In this document: piece after piece, positions 35,055-43,992 of the stretch
How positions within the stretch are numbered: position 1 is the stretch's first letter
Layout of the letters: the number at the start of each line of letters is the position of its first letter
NCBI RefSeq assembly: GCF_023721935.1
Contig: NC_064810.1
Coordinates: 84,320,409 to 84,384,408 of the forward strand
DNA length: 64,000 nt
Direction: 5' to 3'
Source of the DNA: Panthera uncia
Lineage: Eukaryota; Chordata; Mammalia; Carnivora; Felidae
Notes under the pieces: generated by a model
Database searches by the model: none
What the model was told of the DNA's origin: nothing
The model's input: only the letters and a program-made list of their open reading frames with translations
Program-made: the position numbers and the translations under genes

Positions 35055-35300
35055 AAGTGAAAAGAAGATAGGCTTTGGAGTTGAACAAGTCTTTAGAATA
35101 TAATCTTCAACTCTTGATAATTAAATAAAGTTTTGGAACTTACTTAACTTACTTGAGTCATGATTTTTCCCTCTATAAAATGAGGAATCGTAATGTCTAC
35201 TTTTCAGATTTATTGTAAACATTTAATATGATGTGCATAAAGTACCCAGCACCATGCCTGGAATGTAATAGGTATTCAGTAAATGGCAGGTATTTTTTAT
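35055..35300 (+). repeat. MIR SINE
   Basis: GATAGGCTTTGGAGTTGAACAAG, then ATGATTTTTCCCTCTATAAAATGAGGAATCG, then TAAAGTACCCAGCACCATGCCTGG and GTATTCAGTAAATGG. Confidence 0.75.
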
Positions 35301-35854
35301 ACTTGGTTGTTGAGTGAAATAAATGCAGTTAAAAGACAAACAAAAGAAGAGTAATATTGACACATGCAGCTGAGAATTTTAAGACATTGTCAATCCAGGG
35401 CTGACACAACATCCTTAGAGCTCTCTTTTTCCTTTTACCTATATTTTTCTAATATATTGGCATGTGTTTTACACAGACTCAATGTAATGGCCAGATGGTT
35501 GCTGGAAACTCTCAGCTTATATCCTTAGACTATGTTAACTGAAAGGATTCATGGGTTAAACCTCAGGAAAGAACCCAGATTCTCCATGTGACCTGAGTCA
35601 CATGCTTACCCATGAACCAATCATGTGTCCCAGGAAATGTAGCATTAACACTGACCCAACCTTATGGCTCTGTGGGACATTGTGATTGACAGTCCCACAA
35701 AGACTCTACGAGTGGAGAGGAAATTCTCATGAGGGAATGAATGTTTTCAGACAAAAACATGCCCACCATACCTTTCCTCCCCTATCTCCTTGTCTCCAAC
35801 ATCTCTATCCACTGTATCTTCCATGATATAAGTGAATTATTTTTCTAAAATGTA
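35301..35854. other. Intergenic, nothing recognised
   Basis: No repeat or coding sign recognised; the composition is less AT-rich than its surroundings around 35,560-35,720. Confidence 0.45.
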
Positions 35855-36225
35855 GAGTGTATTATGTGAGTCTCGGAACCTTAAGAACTTGTACCTTTCT
35901 TAGAGAACATAGAGCCATCTTCTTTAGAGGGCTTCAAATTGCACACTATCTGACTCCAACCATTCTTCCATTATTTCCCCACTGTGTACCAACAATACCA
36001 TCCATTTCCTCAACATACACTGAATCTTCCCTCTCTCTTCCTCTTTCCCTCTTGAGCCTTTGCTCAAACTGTTCTTCTTAGAATGACCCTTTTCTCCATG
36101 TTGGCCTGGACGTGGCCAATCTATCTTAATAGACTACAATGGAATTCATTCTTTTGATTTACCCAGAACTCCTCTTTCTAAAAGAATCCTCTTCTCTCCC
36201 ATTACAATTATGTGTTTCTGAAAGC
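35855..36225 (+). mobile_element. L2-like fragment, sense
   Basis: Pyrimidine-rich text with CCTTTGCTCAAACTGTTCTTCTTAGAATGACC and GAATTCATTCTTTTGATTTACCCAGAACTCC follows the L2 3' region order ('CCTTTGCACATGCTGTTCCCTCTGCCTGGAA...'). The 74-residue open frame at 35,857-36,081 is a by-product. Confidence 0.55.
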
Positions 36226-36353
36226 CTTACCAAACACAGTAGTGCCCCAGTTTGGGCTACATGACCCAGGCCAAACATATGATGCTTATGGCCACAATGA
36301 TTGATCCAAGAATGAACAAGTAACCCAAGCTGGGCCAATTAGAGTCCTTTTGA

Positions 36354-36573
36354 AAAATTTTAAATTTATTTTTATTTATTTTTATTTTTTTAATTTTTAG
36401 AGAGTGAGAGAGCAAGCAGGGGAGAGGGGCAGAGGGAGAGAAGAAGAGAATCTCAAGCAGGCTATATGCTCAGTGTGGAGCCCAATGCAAGGCTCCACCC
36501 ATGACCCTGGGATCATGACCTGAGATGAAATCAAGAGTCGGATGCTCAACAGACTGAGCCATCCAGGTACCCC
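36354..36573 (-). mobile_element. SINEC, antisense, inside an older repeat
   Basis: AT-rich tail (TTTATTTTTATTTATTTTTA), then the AGGGGCAGAGGGAGAG body and the head CTGAGCCATCCAGGTACCCC. It interrupts the older unassigned repeat at 36,225-36,950. Confidence 0.92.
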
Positions 36574-36810
36574 TAAAGTGAAGTCCTTCTTAGAACGAAG
36601 GTAGGCAAGATAGATTATTTCTTTCTGAGTCATTAGTTTGGAATGATGTGTAGCCCAGAGCTACCAGTGACTGTATCCCCTAAACAAAAAGAAAGCATAC
36701 ATGCAGAAGGCAATGAAGCCAACATGTAAAGAGAATCAGATAAGAGAGGTGGAGAGACTAAAAGTTCCTGTGTTCCAGTCCTTATTTTAATAATGCCAAC
36801 CCATAATCAA

Positions 36811-36890
36811 TCTCTCTCTCTCTCTCTCTCTCTCCCCCTCCCTCCCTCCCTCCCCCTCCCCCTCCCCCTCCCCCTCTCCCCCTCTCTCCT
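36811..36890 (+). repeat. (TC)n plus C-rich (CCCCCT)n microsatellite
   Basis: A (TC)12 tract passes into CCCTCCC and CCCCCT units; the minus strand has many G3-G5 runs separated by one or two A bases, a strong G-quadruplex pattern. Confidence 0.95.
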
Positions 36891-36949
36891 CAACTGTTTG
36901 AGTTGAGGCTCTATTACTCTATTTACTGAAAGAAATACTCTTTCAGGTC

Positions 36950-37200
36950 CAGCTTGAAAATTTCTTCCTTTGGGCAGTCTGTCTAGACCGAACCATTATA
37001 GACCTGTTTTATTATACAATTACGGTCTGCTTTTTAGAAGGTATAATTAGGTATTTACCTATTCCACTATGATCATTCATTCAGTAACATTGGCCCAAGT
37101 GCTACCATGTTTCTGGCTGTGCTAGATTGAGAGCTTAACTCCTACCCCACTCAGCACAGGGCCTTGTACACAGCAGAGTTAAAACATGGTTATTAAATTG
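36950..37200 (+). mobile_element. L2-like 3' end, sense
   Basis: CTGTCTAGACCGAACCATTATAGACC, then GATTGAGAGCTTAACTCC and CAGCACAGGGCCTTGTACACAGCAG, then a degraded AAACATGGTTATTAAATTGAA ending. The end resembles the L2 terminus with 'CAGTGCCTGGCACATAGTAGG'. Assignment is by eye. Confidence 0.45.
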
Positions 37201-37594
37201 AATTGCCAAAGGTCATTGAAAGAACGTTTTCTTCCCATTGTGCTTGATAACATGTATTTCTCTTTGCATTCCAAGCTCTGCATTGGTAATAGAATCACAA
37301 ATAATCTGAAATATTTCACTAAAAATGTAATTTTTGAAAAAATATGTGAACAACTGGAGAACATGAGCTACATTAGAAGCAGAAAAGGTTAAGTTTTCAA
37401 ATAATGAACTCAAGCCGTTTCTATGTCTCACCTCTAAATAGCAGGTACAAATTGGTTTATTTGCATTTTCTTGGTTAATTACACATTTTGGAACGATCTT
37501 TCCATGTGGAAGTCATTGATAACAGGATCTAATTCCAGAGACCAAAGTGCCATTAGTTTCTTTGAATTGAAGCATTTTCAGAGGTTGGAGTCAA

Positions 37595-37725
37595 AGCCTG
37601 GGAATTAGAAATCGTGGGTTTTAATTACATCTTGGTCACAGATTGGTTGTTTTCTTGGAAGCACATAACCTCCAAGAATTCAAGTGCGTGTAAAATGAAG
37701 ATGAGAATCTTTGCCTCCTTCAACA
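37595..37725 (+). repeat. MIR-like fragment
   Basis: GCCTGGGAATTAGAAATCGTGGGTTTTAATTAC, a degraded core and TGTAAAATGAAGATGAGAATC. Confidence 0.5.
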
Positions 37726-37919
37726 TCAGACTTTTATGTAGTTTAATGAAATATTACCTAAAAATACCTTTGAATTCCTAAGATGGTATGTATTACTTGA
37801 ACAGAGTGGCTATTTAGCTTCATGAACAAATAGGTAAATTAAGGTCACTGGTCCAGTGGAGAGCAAAGTCTAGTTGTTTGCAAAGGATGTCACAGAAATA
37901 GAGAAGGGAAAAAAGTTGG

Positions 37920-38105
37920 TGTGGATTGAGTGCCTACTATACACCAACTGGGTATTGGGCAAGGCTCTTTATTTATCTTTAATCCTTAGAAAATTTTTGT
38001 GAGCTAAGCAGAGAATACATTTTACCCATAATGAATCTGAACCTCAGATATCTTAAGTAAGTAATTTTCTTTAGAGTTACACCAACAACAGCTAGATGAT
38101 GGTCT
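37920..38105 (-). repeat. MIR SINE, antisense
   Basis: GATTGAGTGCCTACTATACACCAACTGGG, then GGGCAAGGCTCTTTATTTATC and AATCTGAACCTCAGATATC. Confidence 0.6.
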
Positions 38106-38361
38106 GTGTGCTGGTTTTTGTAGAATTGTTATGTAAAAAGGCTGTGCTACTGGTCTGGCAAACTGAGACATTTACTTATAACATTTAATAAAAGCTAGGT
38201 ACCCATTTTGGGTGTCTTTTCAAAAGTTTTATATATTTTATTCCAATTATTGTCAGCAATAAGGGGAACTTTGTTTTTGCTCTATCAGAGTGACTCATAA
38301 ATTTAAAAGGCTTACCCTTGAGTTTGTCTCTAGATGGAACTATAGGAATGCTATGGGCAAC

Positions 38362-38425
38362 TATTCTCAAACTCTAGATTAGGCATTAGATTCACTTGTG
38401 GAGCATGCTGGAAGCAGACTCTGAA
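38362..38425 (+). mobile_element. MER5A-like short fragment
   Basis: CTCAAACTCTAGATTAGGCATTAGATTCACTTGTGGAGCATGCTGG resembles the first 60 bp of MER5A ('...GCATCAGCATCACCTGGGAGCTTGTTAGAA'). A (GT)n(GC)n tract follows at once. Confidence 0.4.
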
Positions 38426-38427
38426 AC

Positions 38428-38466
38428 GTGTGTGTGTGTGTGTGTGCGCGCGCGCGTGCATGCGCC
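38428..38466 (+). repeat. (GT)9(GC)5 alternating tract
   Basis: An uninterrupted alternating purine-pyrimidine tract that runs on into GCATGCGC, a good Z-DNA former. Confidence 0.9.
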
Positions 38467-39029
38467 TGTGTGTCTACACTCTCCTCTCTGAAATAGGAAG
38501 ATAGTGATCCCAGAATGACAAGTTTCCTGTGAGAAGACTAAAGCCAGTCCTGTGGAGATAGATGGGAGTGAGAAAAACTATGAAATCTAGGTTCTCTTTA
38601 GGGTAACCTAGAGTCCCTAAACTTACTCTATAGTTGCAGGCATTTCTAACTTGGGTTCAGAATTGGCCTGCTCTTCATATGACCCACTTGGCAGAGACAA
38701 TACCTGGTCCTGAAAGGTTCTCTTCTTTCATCTTGGAGCAGGTTTGAGTCAAAACAGCTAACAGAGGTGAAGAGACAGCATTCTGGGTGAATATGCGAAG
38801 CAGCTGAAGTGAGAATCCTTTGGCAACAAGCCGAAAACCATGCCATTAGGGAGGCTGCACCCCTTTCAACCACCAGATAAGACAGGATAATACCTTCATG
38901 TTTCACATGGCCAATTCATAATGTGGCACTTGAAGAGAATCAAGTCTGTCAAGCTTGTGTCTATATTATCTGATTTTCCTCACACTTCCCCTGCCATCCC
39001 CCATTGTGTCAGAAGTGCATTACTTGTTG

Positions 39030-39125
39030 GAGCAGTGAGGCTCAACCAACATGGAGAGTGGGGCTGGGAGGATTATGGTGAAGAGCAGTGAGGCTCATCT
39101 AATGTGGGGAGTGGGGAGAGCAGGG
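39030..39125 (+). repeat. 53-bp imperfect tandem duplication
   Basis: GAGCAGTGAGGCTCA occurs at 39,030 and 39,083; ACATGGAGAGTGGGG and ATGTGGGGAGTGGGG continue the two units. Confidence 0.88.
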
Positions 39126-39321
39126 AGACATACGACAACACAAGCTCTGCTTTGACTCATGTGACCAAATCCAGTTGAAAAGCCAGTTCAGATTTTGGTG
39201 TAACAGCTCTATTGGCAAAAGACAGCAAGAATTTTCCCAAAGCTGTTTCTTTTGAATTCAGATAAAATAGTGTTAGAAGGATGGAAATGCCACTCCCTTA
39301 ATTTATTTTATTAAAAAGAGG

Positions 39322-39324
<3 letters not shown>

Positions 39325-39360
<36 letters not shown>

Positions 39361-39370
39361 TGCGCACGCA
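39325..39370 (+). repeat. (GT)16 with GCGCGTGCGCACGC end
   Basis: A second GT tract with a GC-alternating end, 0.9 kb from the similar one at 38.4 kb. Confidence 0.95.
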
Positions 39371-39881
39371 TTCATTACTCCCTACATGGAAACACGGAAG
39401 GAGTCTCTCTTGAAAATGGCCCTAGTGTGCTAAAGGATAAAGCTATTTCACTGATCTTTTTCTTGTCCATAAGACACAGGAAATTTAACCTGATATTTTT
39501 TTCCCATGGAAACTGGCAGTAGTTAAACAATACAGCATGGGTGTCAGATAAGGATTAGGGTGTATGAAGGTCCACATTTTGATTCAAGACTGTATCCATA
39601 TGCAAAAGCAAACAGTCTGTGGCATAGTCAAAACAATCAGTGTAGGCTGACTATGGATTCTGAATAGTTCATGAAAATGGTCCATTATTAACCAATACAG
39701 GAATAGTAATCACATTGGTTATTAAAACTGGCTTTAGAAAACATGAAGGTCATTTAAAATGTTGACAGCTTGATAAGTTTAAATATTTCTGATTACACAT
39801 GATGCCTTGCTTTTTTAAATCTACATACTAAAGAAAAATTTAAATTCTTCAGGTGGGAATACCACTTAGAAAGTTCATGGT

Positions 39882-40086
39882 GGGGCACCTGGGTGGCTCA
39901 GTCAGTTGAGTGTCTAACTTTGGCTCAGGACATGATCTTGCAGTTTGTGAGTTTGAACCCCACATTGGGCTCGGTGCTGTCAGTGCAGATCCCACTTTGG
40001 ATTCTTTATCCCCTTCTCTCTGACCCTGCCCTGCTTGTGAGCTCTCTCTCTCTCTCTCAAAAATAAATAAACATTAAAGAAAAAAT
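39882..40086 (+). mobile_element. SINEC, sense
   Basis: The head GGGGCACCTGGGTGGCTCAGTCAG, the body with GTTTGAACCCCACATTGGGCTC, and the tail CAAAAATAAATAAACATTAAAG. Only a weak CATGGT repeat flanks it. It is the first of three SINEs within 720 bp. Confidence 0.95.
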
Positions 40087-40140
40087 GCATGGTAACTTTG
40101 ACTAGAGAACTTCAAATGTACCTTTTTTTCAAATTAAAGG

Positions 40141-40345
40141 TTTTTTTTTTAATTTTAGAGAGTACAGGTGGGGGATAGGGAGAGAAGGAAGAGAGAGAGG
40201 GGGGGGGGGGGGGAGAGAGAATCTTAAGCAGGTTCCACGCTCAGTGCAGAGCCTCAGGGGGGCCTCCATTCCATGCCCCTGGGATCATGATGTGAACTGA
40301 AATCAAGACTCGGATGCTCAAATGACTGAGCCACCCAGGGGCCTC
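40141..40345 (-). mobile_element. SINEC, antisense, with G15 tract
   Basis: Poly(T) tail, a middle containing a 15-base G run at 40,199-40,213, and the head GAGCCACCCAGGGGCCTC. The 10-bp duplication TCAAATGTAC is at 40,112-40,121 and 40,346-40,355. Confidence 0.92.
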
Positions 40346-40369
40346 TCAAATGTACTTAAAAAAATTAAA

Positions 40370-40430
40370 AAAAAATTTTTTTAATGTTTATTTATTTTGA
40401 GAGAGAGAGAGAAGGAACAAGCAGAGGAGG

Positions 40431-40464
<34 letters not shown>

Positions 40465-40588
40465 CCCAAGCAGGCTCCACACTGCCAGTGCAGAGCCCGA
40501 TGCAGGACTCGAACTCATGAACTATAAGATCATGACCTGAGCCAAACTCAAGAGTTGGACACTTAACTGACTAGCCACCAGGCATCAG
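40370..40588 (-). mobile_element. SINEC, antisense, beside its neighbour's TSD
   Basis: Tail TTTTTAATGTTTATTTATTTTGAG, (GA)n, and a worn head GACTAGCCACCAGGCATC. ATGTACTT is repeated at 40,350-40,357 and 40,589-40,596, so it landed next to the target-site duplication of the previous SINE. Confidence 0.92.
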
Positions 40589-40629
40589 ATGTACTTTTTA
40601 AATGAACATTAAAAAAATAATAAGTGATA

Positions 40630-40830
40630 ATAATAAAAACAGCTTCCATTTACTGTGTAGCAACTATATAGATGATACAGTGGTGTTTAACACATATTAT
40701 CTCAATAAATTCAAAAGCCCTATATTCTTAGTGGTGTAGTATCCCCATTTTACTGATGAGGAAAATAAAGCCTGGAGAGTTCAAGGTCACACAGCTAAAA
40801 AAGGGGTGGATGTAGGGATGGAACCTATAG
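40630..40830 (-). repeat. MIR SINE, antisense
   Basis: CCATTTACTGTGTAGCAACTATATAG, CCCCATTTTACTGATGAGGAAAATAAAGCC, and TTCAAGGTCACACAGCTAA are in reverse-complement MIR order. Confidence 0.75.
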
Positions 40831-41038
40831 AAGCCTGATCCCTGGAACCTGGCTCTTAACGATTACTGTATCCTAGAATCACAACCCCCTTCAGCATAGC
40901 CCAGGGATGTAACAAGAGGAATTAAATGGCTTGTCATGTTAAGTGGGCTTTCCCAAATTAATAAATTAGAAGTTGTTACTAAATCACATAAAATCTTCAT
41001 TAAAGTAAATCAAGTAATCTTCCTTGCTTGCTAGCTTG

Positions 41039-42672
41039 ATATCAATAAAGGATGTGGCAATCCCTATCAAAATAACACTGCCTTCTTCACAGAGCTAGAA
41101 CAAACAATCCTCAAATTTGTATGGAACCAGAAAAGACCCTGAATAGCCAAAGCAATCCTGAAAAAGAAAACCAAAGCTTGAGGCATCACATCCTGGACTT
41201 CAAGCTGTAATACAAGTTGTTATCACCAAGAGAGTATGGTACTGGCACAAAAACAGACACTCAGATCAATGCAACAGAATAGAGAACCCAGAAATGGACC
41301 CACAAACATATGGCCAACTAATCTTTGACAAAGCAGGAAAGAATATCCAATGGAAAAAAGACAGTCTTTTCAGCAGATGCTGTTGGGAAAACTGGATAGC
41401 AATGTGCAGAAGAATGAACCTGGACTACTTTCTTACATCATACACAAAAATAAACTCAAAATGGATGAAAGACCTAAGTGTAAGATAGGAAGTCATCAAA
41501 ATCCTAGAGGAGAAAACAGGTGACAACCTCTTTGACCTCGGCTGTAGCAGCTTCTTACTTGACATGTCTCCAGAGGCAAGGGAAAAAAAAAAGCAGAAGT
41601 GAACTATTGGGACCTCATTAAGATAAAAAGCTTCTGCACAGTGAAGGAAACAATCAGCAAAACTAAAAGTTACCCAATGGAATGGGAGAAGATATTTTCA
41701 AATGACATAGCAGATAAAGGGTTAGTATCCAAAATCTATAAAGAACTTCTCAAACTCAACACCCAAAGAACAAATAATCCAGTGAAGAAATGGGCAAAAG
41801 ACATGAATAGACACTTTTCCAAAGAAGACATCCAGATAGCTAACAGACACATGAGAAGATGCTCAACATCACTCATTATCAGGGAAATACAAATCAAAAC
41901 CACAATGAGATACCAACTTACCCCTGTCAGAATGGCTAAAATTAACATCTCAGACAACAACAGATGTTGGCAAGGATGCGGAAAAAGAGGAACCCTTTTG
42001 CACTGCTGGTGGGAATCCAAACTGGTATAGTCACTCTGGAAAACAGGATGGAGTTTCCTCAAAAAACTAAAAATAGAACTACCCTATGACCCAACAATTG
42101 CACTAGTAGGTATTTATCCAAAGGATACAAAAATGCTGATTCAAAGGGACATATGCACCCCAATGTTTATAGCAGTTGTATCAACAGTAGCCAAAGTATG
42201 GAAAGAGCCCAAATGTCCATTGACTGATGAATGGATAAAGAAGATGCAGTGTATATATATAATGGAATATTATTCAGCAATCGAAAAGAAGGAAATCTTG
42301 CCATTTGCAACAACATGGATGGAACTAGAGTGTGTTAAGCTAAGCGAAATCAGTCAGAGAAAGACAAATATATGATTTCACTCATGTGGGATTTGAGATA
42401 CAAAATAGATGAACATCAAGGAAGGGAAGCAAAAATAAAAACAGGGAGACAAACCATAAGAGACTTTTAAATACAAAGAACAAACAGGGTTGCTGGTGGG
42501 GTGTTGGGTGGGGGGAAGGGCTAAAGGGGTGAGGGGCATTAAGGAGGGCACTTGTTGGGATGAGCACTGGGTGTTATATGTAAGTGATGAATTACTCAAT
42601 TCTGTTCCTAAAATTATTACACTATATGTTAACTAACTTGGATTTAAATTTTAAATAAAAAAAGAAATAAAA
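41039..42672 (+). mobile_element. LINE-1 (carnivore type), 5'-truncated: ORF2 C-terminal part and 3' UTR
   Basis: The sequence encodes the C-terminal part of L1 ORF2 in broken frames. At 41,294-41,488 it reads through a segment ending NSKWMKDLSVR. At 41,599-42,030 it contains NYWDLIKIKSFC, NPVKKWAKDMNRHFSKEDIQ and the PVRMAKI region, and at 42,133-42,375 MEYYSAIEKKEILPFATTW. An approximately 280-bp G-rich 3' UTR with runs such as TGGGTGGGGGGAAGGG follows, ending in an A-rich tail near 42,655-42,672. The reverse-transcriptase core, ORF1 and 5' UTR are missing, so it is an immobile 1.6-kb remnant. The 3' UTR is the same type as the antisense copy in CCDC39 intron 1. No clean target-site duplication was seen. 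Confidence 0.93.
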
Positions 42673-42711
42673 AGGGTGGGCTAGGGAGACTAGATTTCCA
42701 GTTAAATTAAA

Positions 42712-42753
42712 AAGTTTACATGAACAGCCAAGCCTGGTTGTTCATGTAAACTT
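42712..42753. repeat. Long hairpin: 19-bp inverted repeat with 4-base loop
   Basis: The left arm 42,712-42,730 begins AAGTTTACATGAACAGCCA; the right arm 42,735-42,753 pairs with it except one G-T position; the loop is AGCC. It lies about 40 bp after the A-rich tail of the L1 at 41,039-42,672. Confidence 0.95.
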
Positions 42754-42859
42754 AAATAATGTAAGCTCCATCCTGCTGTCAAAAAGACTCCAGAGATATT
42801 CTATTAGATTTTCTTTAGGTTGCTTTTAAATTAAGAATTGCTATTTAGAAAAGAAACAT

Positions 42860-43140
42860 ATCTTCATTGTAAAAATAAGAAAGAAAAATACAAGCATATT
42901 TAAGAAAAAAAAAATCATCCATTCATAACTCAGAGACCACCATTTATGTCTGTTCATATTCTTCTAGTCTGTTTTTTGTGCCCATATGCAAATAAAATAT
43001 TTTTTAAATAAAAAATATTTTTTAAGTAAAATATTTTTAAAATATTGATTTTTTTATTTTTTAAAATAAAAATAGATTTACCATAATATTGTTTTATTTA
43101 CTGTCTTCTCTTATCCATATATCAATATATGGTTCTGCAG
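42860..43140 (-). mobile_element. Ancient L1ME-like 3' fragment, antisense
   Basis: The text ATCATCCATTCATAACTCAGAGACCACCATTTATGTC followed by a TTCTTCTAGTCTGTTTTT stretch recalls the antisense 3' end of L1ME-class elements ('AATCCCACCACCCAGAGATAACCACTG...'). A related short piece (ATTACCAAATTACTTTCCAG) is at 43,400-43,440. AT-rich expansions at 43,000-43,080 blur the copy. Confidence 0.45.
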
Positions 43141-43345
43141 CCACAACCCAGCTTTACATCTTATGAACTGTGAAACTTTGGGAAAATTGCTCAATTTCTA
43201 AGTGCCCCATTTGCTTTTCTGTAAAATTTAAGAGATATTAGTACTTTATAGTGTTGTCATAAAGTTTCATTTTTAATATATGAAAAATGCTTAGAGCAGT
43301 GCCTGATACATAGTAAGTACCACATAAGTGTTTGGTAAATGAAAA
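43140..43345 (+). repeat. MIR SINE
   Basis: AACTGTGAAACTTTGGGAAAATTGC, a core through TTTTCTGTAAAATTTAAGAG, and GCAGTGCCTGATACATAGTAAG. Confidence 0.7.
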
Positions 43346-43489
43346 AAAAATAAATATTGGAGGAAAGGATATGCATTTTTAAAGGATTCTGATGCATATT
43401 ACCAAATTACTTTCCAGAAAGATTCTACCGATGTATAGTTGTTATAGCAGGATGTAAGTGGAGTACCCACTTTCCTGCCCCCATGGCAA

Positions 43490-43735
43490 AGTGATTAAAA
43501 GTATGGGAGGTCAGGCCACCTTATCTCAAATTCTGGTTTATCACCCAGTAGCCACGATATCTTGTGATATCTTGACCATGCTAAGCTTTATTTCCCTTTT
43601 CTGTAAAATGGGAATGACAATAAATATATACTTCACTGGAATGCTGTGAGACTAAGACGAGTTTATATAAATAAAGCGCTTGGTATAGTGCCTAGCATAG
43701 AGAATGGAATCCATAAATGTGAACTATTAGTCTAT
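43490..43735 (+). repeat. MIR SINE
   Basis: AGCTTTATTTCCCTTTTCTGTAAAATGGGAATGAC, GGAATGCTGTGAGACTAAGACG, and AAGCGCTTGGTATAGTGCC. It is the second MIR in tandem orientation within 600 bp. Confidence 0.75.
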
Positions 43736-43778
43736 GTTTGCAGTCTCTCCATTTTATTTATTTTTATGTATGTATATA

Positions 43779-43982
43779 TGTCTTTAATGTTTGTTTATTT
43801 TGAGAGAGAGAGAGTGCAAGCACTCATACATGAGGGAGGAGGGACAGAGAGAGAGAATCCCAAGCAGGCTGTGTGCTGTTAGTGCAGAGCCTAATGCAGG
43901 GCTCCATCTCACAAACCGTGAGATCATGACCTCAGCCAAAATTAAGAGTCTGACGCTTAACCAACTGAACCAGCCAGATGCC
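43779..43982 (-). mobile_element. SINEC, antisense, 10-bp TSD
   Basis: Tail TAATGTTTGTTTATTTTGAG, and the head GAACCAGCCAGATGCC. CTCCATTTTA is repeated at 43,747-43,756 and 43,983-43,992. It directly follows a MIR. Confidence 0.93.
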
Positions 43983-43992
43983 CTCCATTTTA

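Larger units (their letters stand above)
36225..36950 (+). repeat. Ancient mammalian repeat, split by SINEC and (CT)n
   Basis: CATGACCCAGGCCAAACATATG, GGCCACAATGATTGATCCAAG and AACCCAAGCTGGGCCAATTAGAG, then after the SINE AGCCCAGAGCTACCAGTGACTG and AATGAAGCCAACATG. These match the order of the unassigned family also seen at 21.5-21.9 kb. Confidence 0.4.
38467..39881. other. Intergenic with tandem duplication and GT tract
   Basis: Besides the 53-bp duplication and the (GT)16 tract, the 86-codon minus-strand frame at 38,646-38,906 and a 64-codon + strand frame at 39,328-39,522 have no recognisable product. Confidence 0.5.

Noticed and set aside
41599..42030. 143-codon frame as a possible gene
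   Set aside because: It is a remnant of LINE-1 ORF2 (NPVKKWAKDMNRHF region), flanked by frame breaks and followed by an L1 3' UTR.
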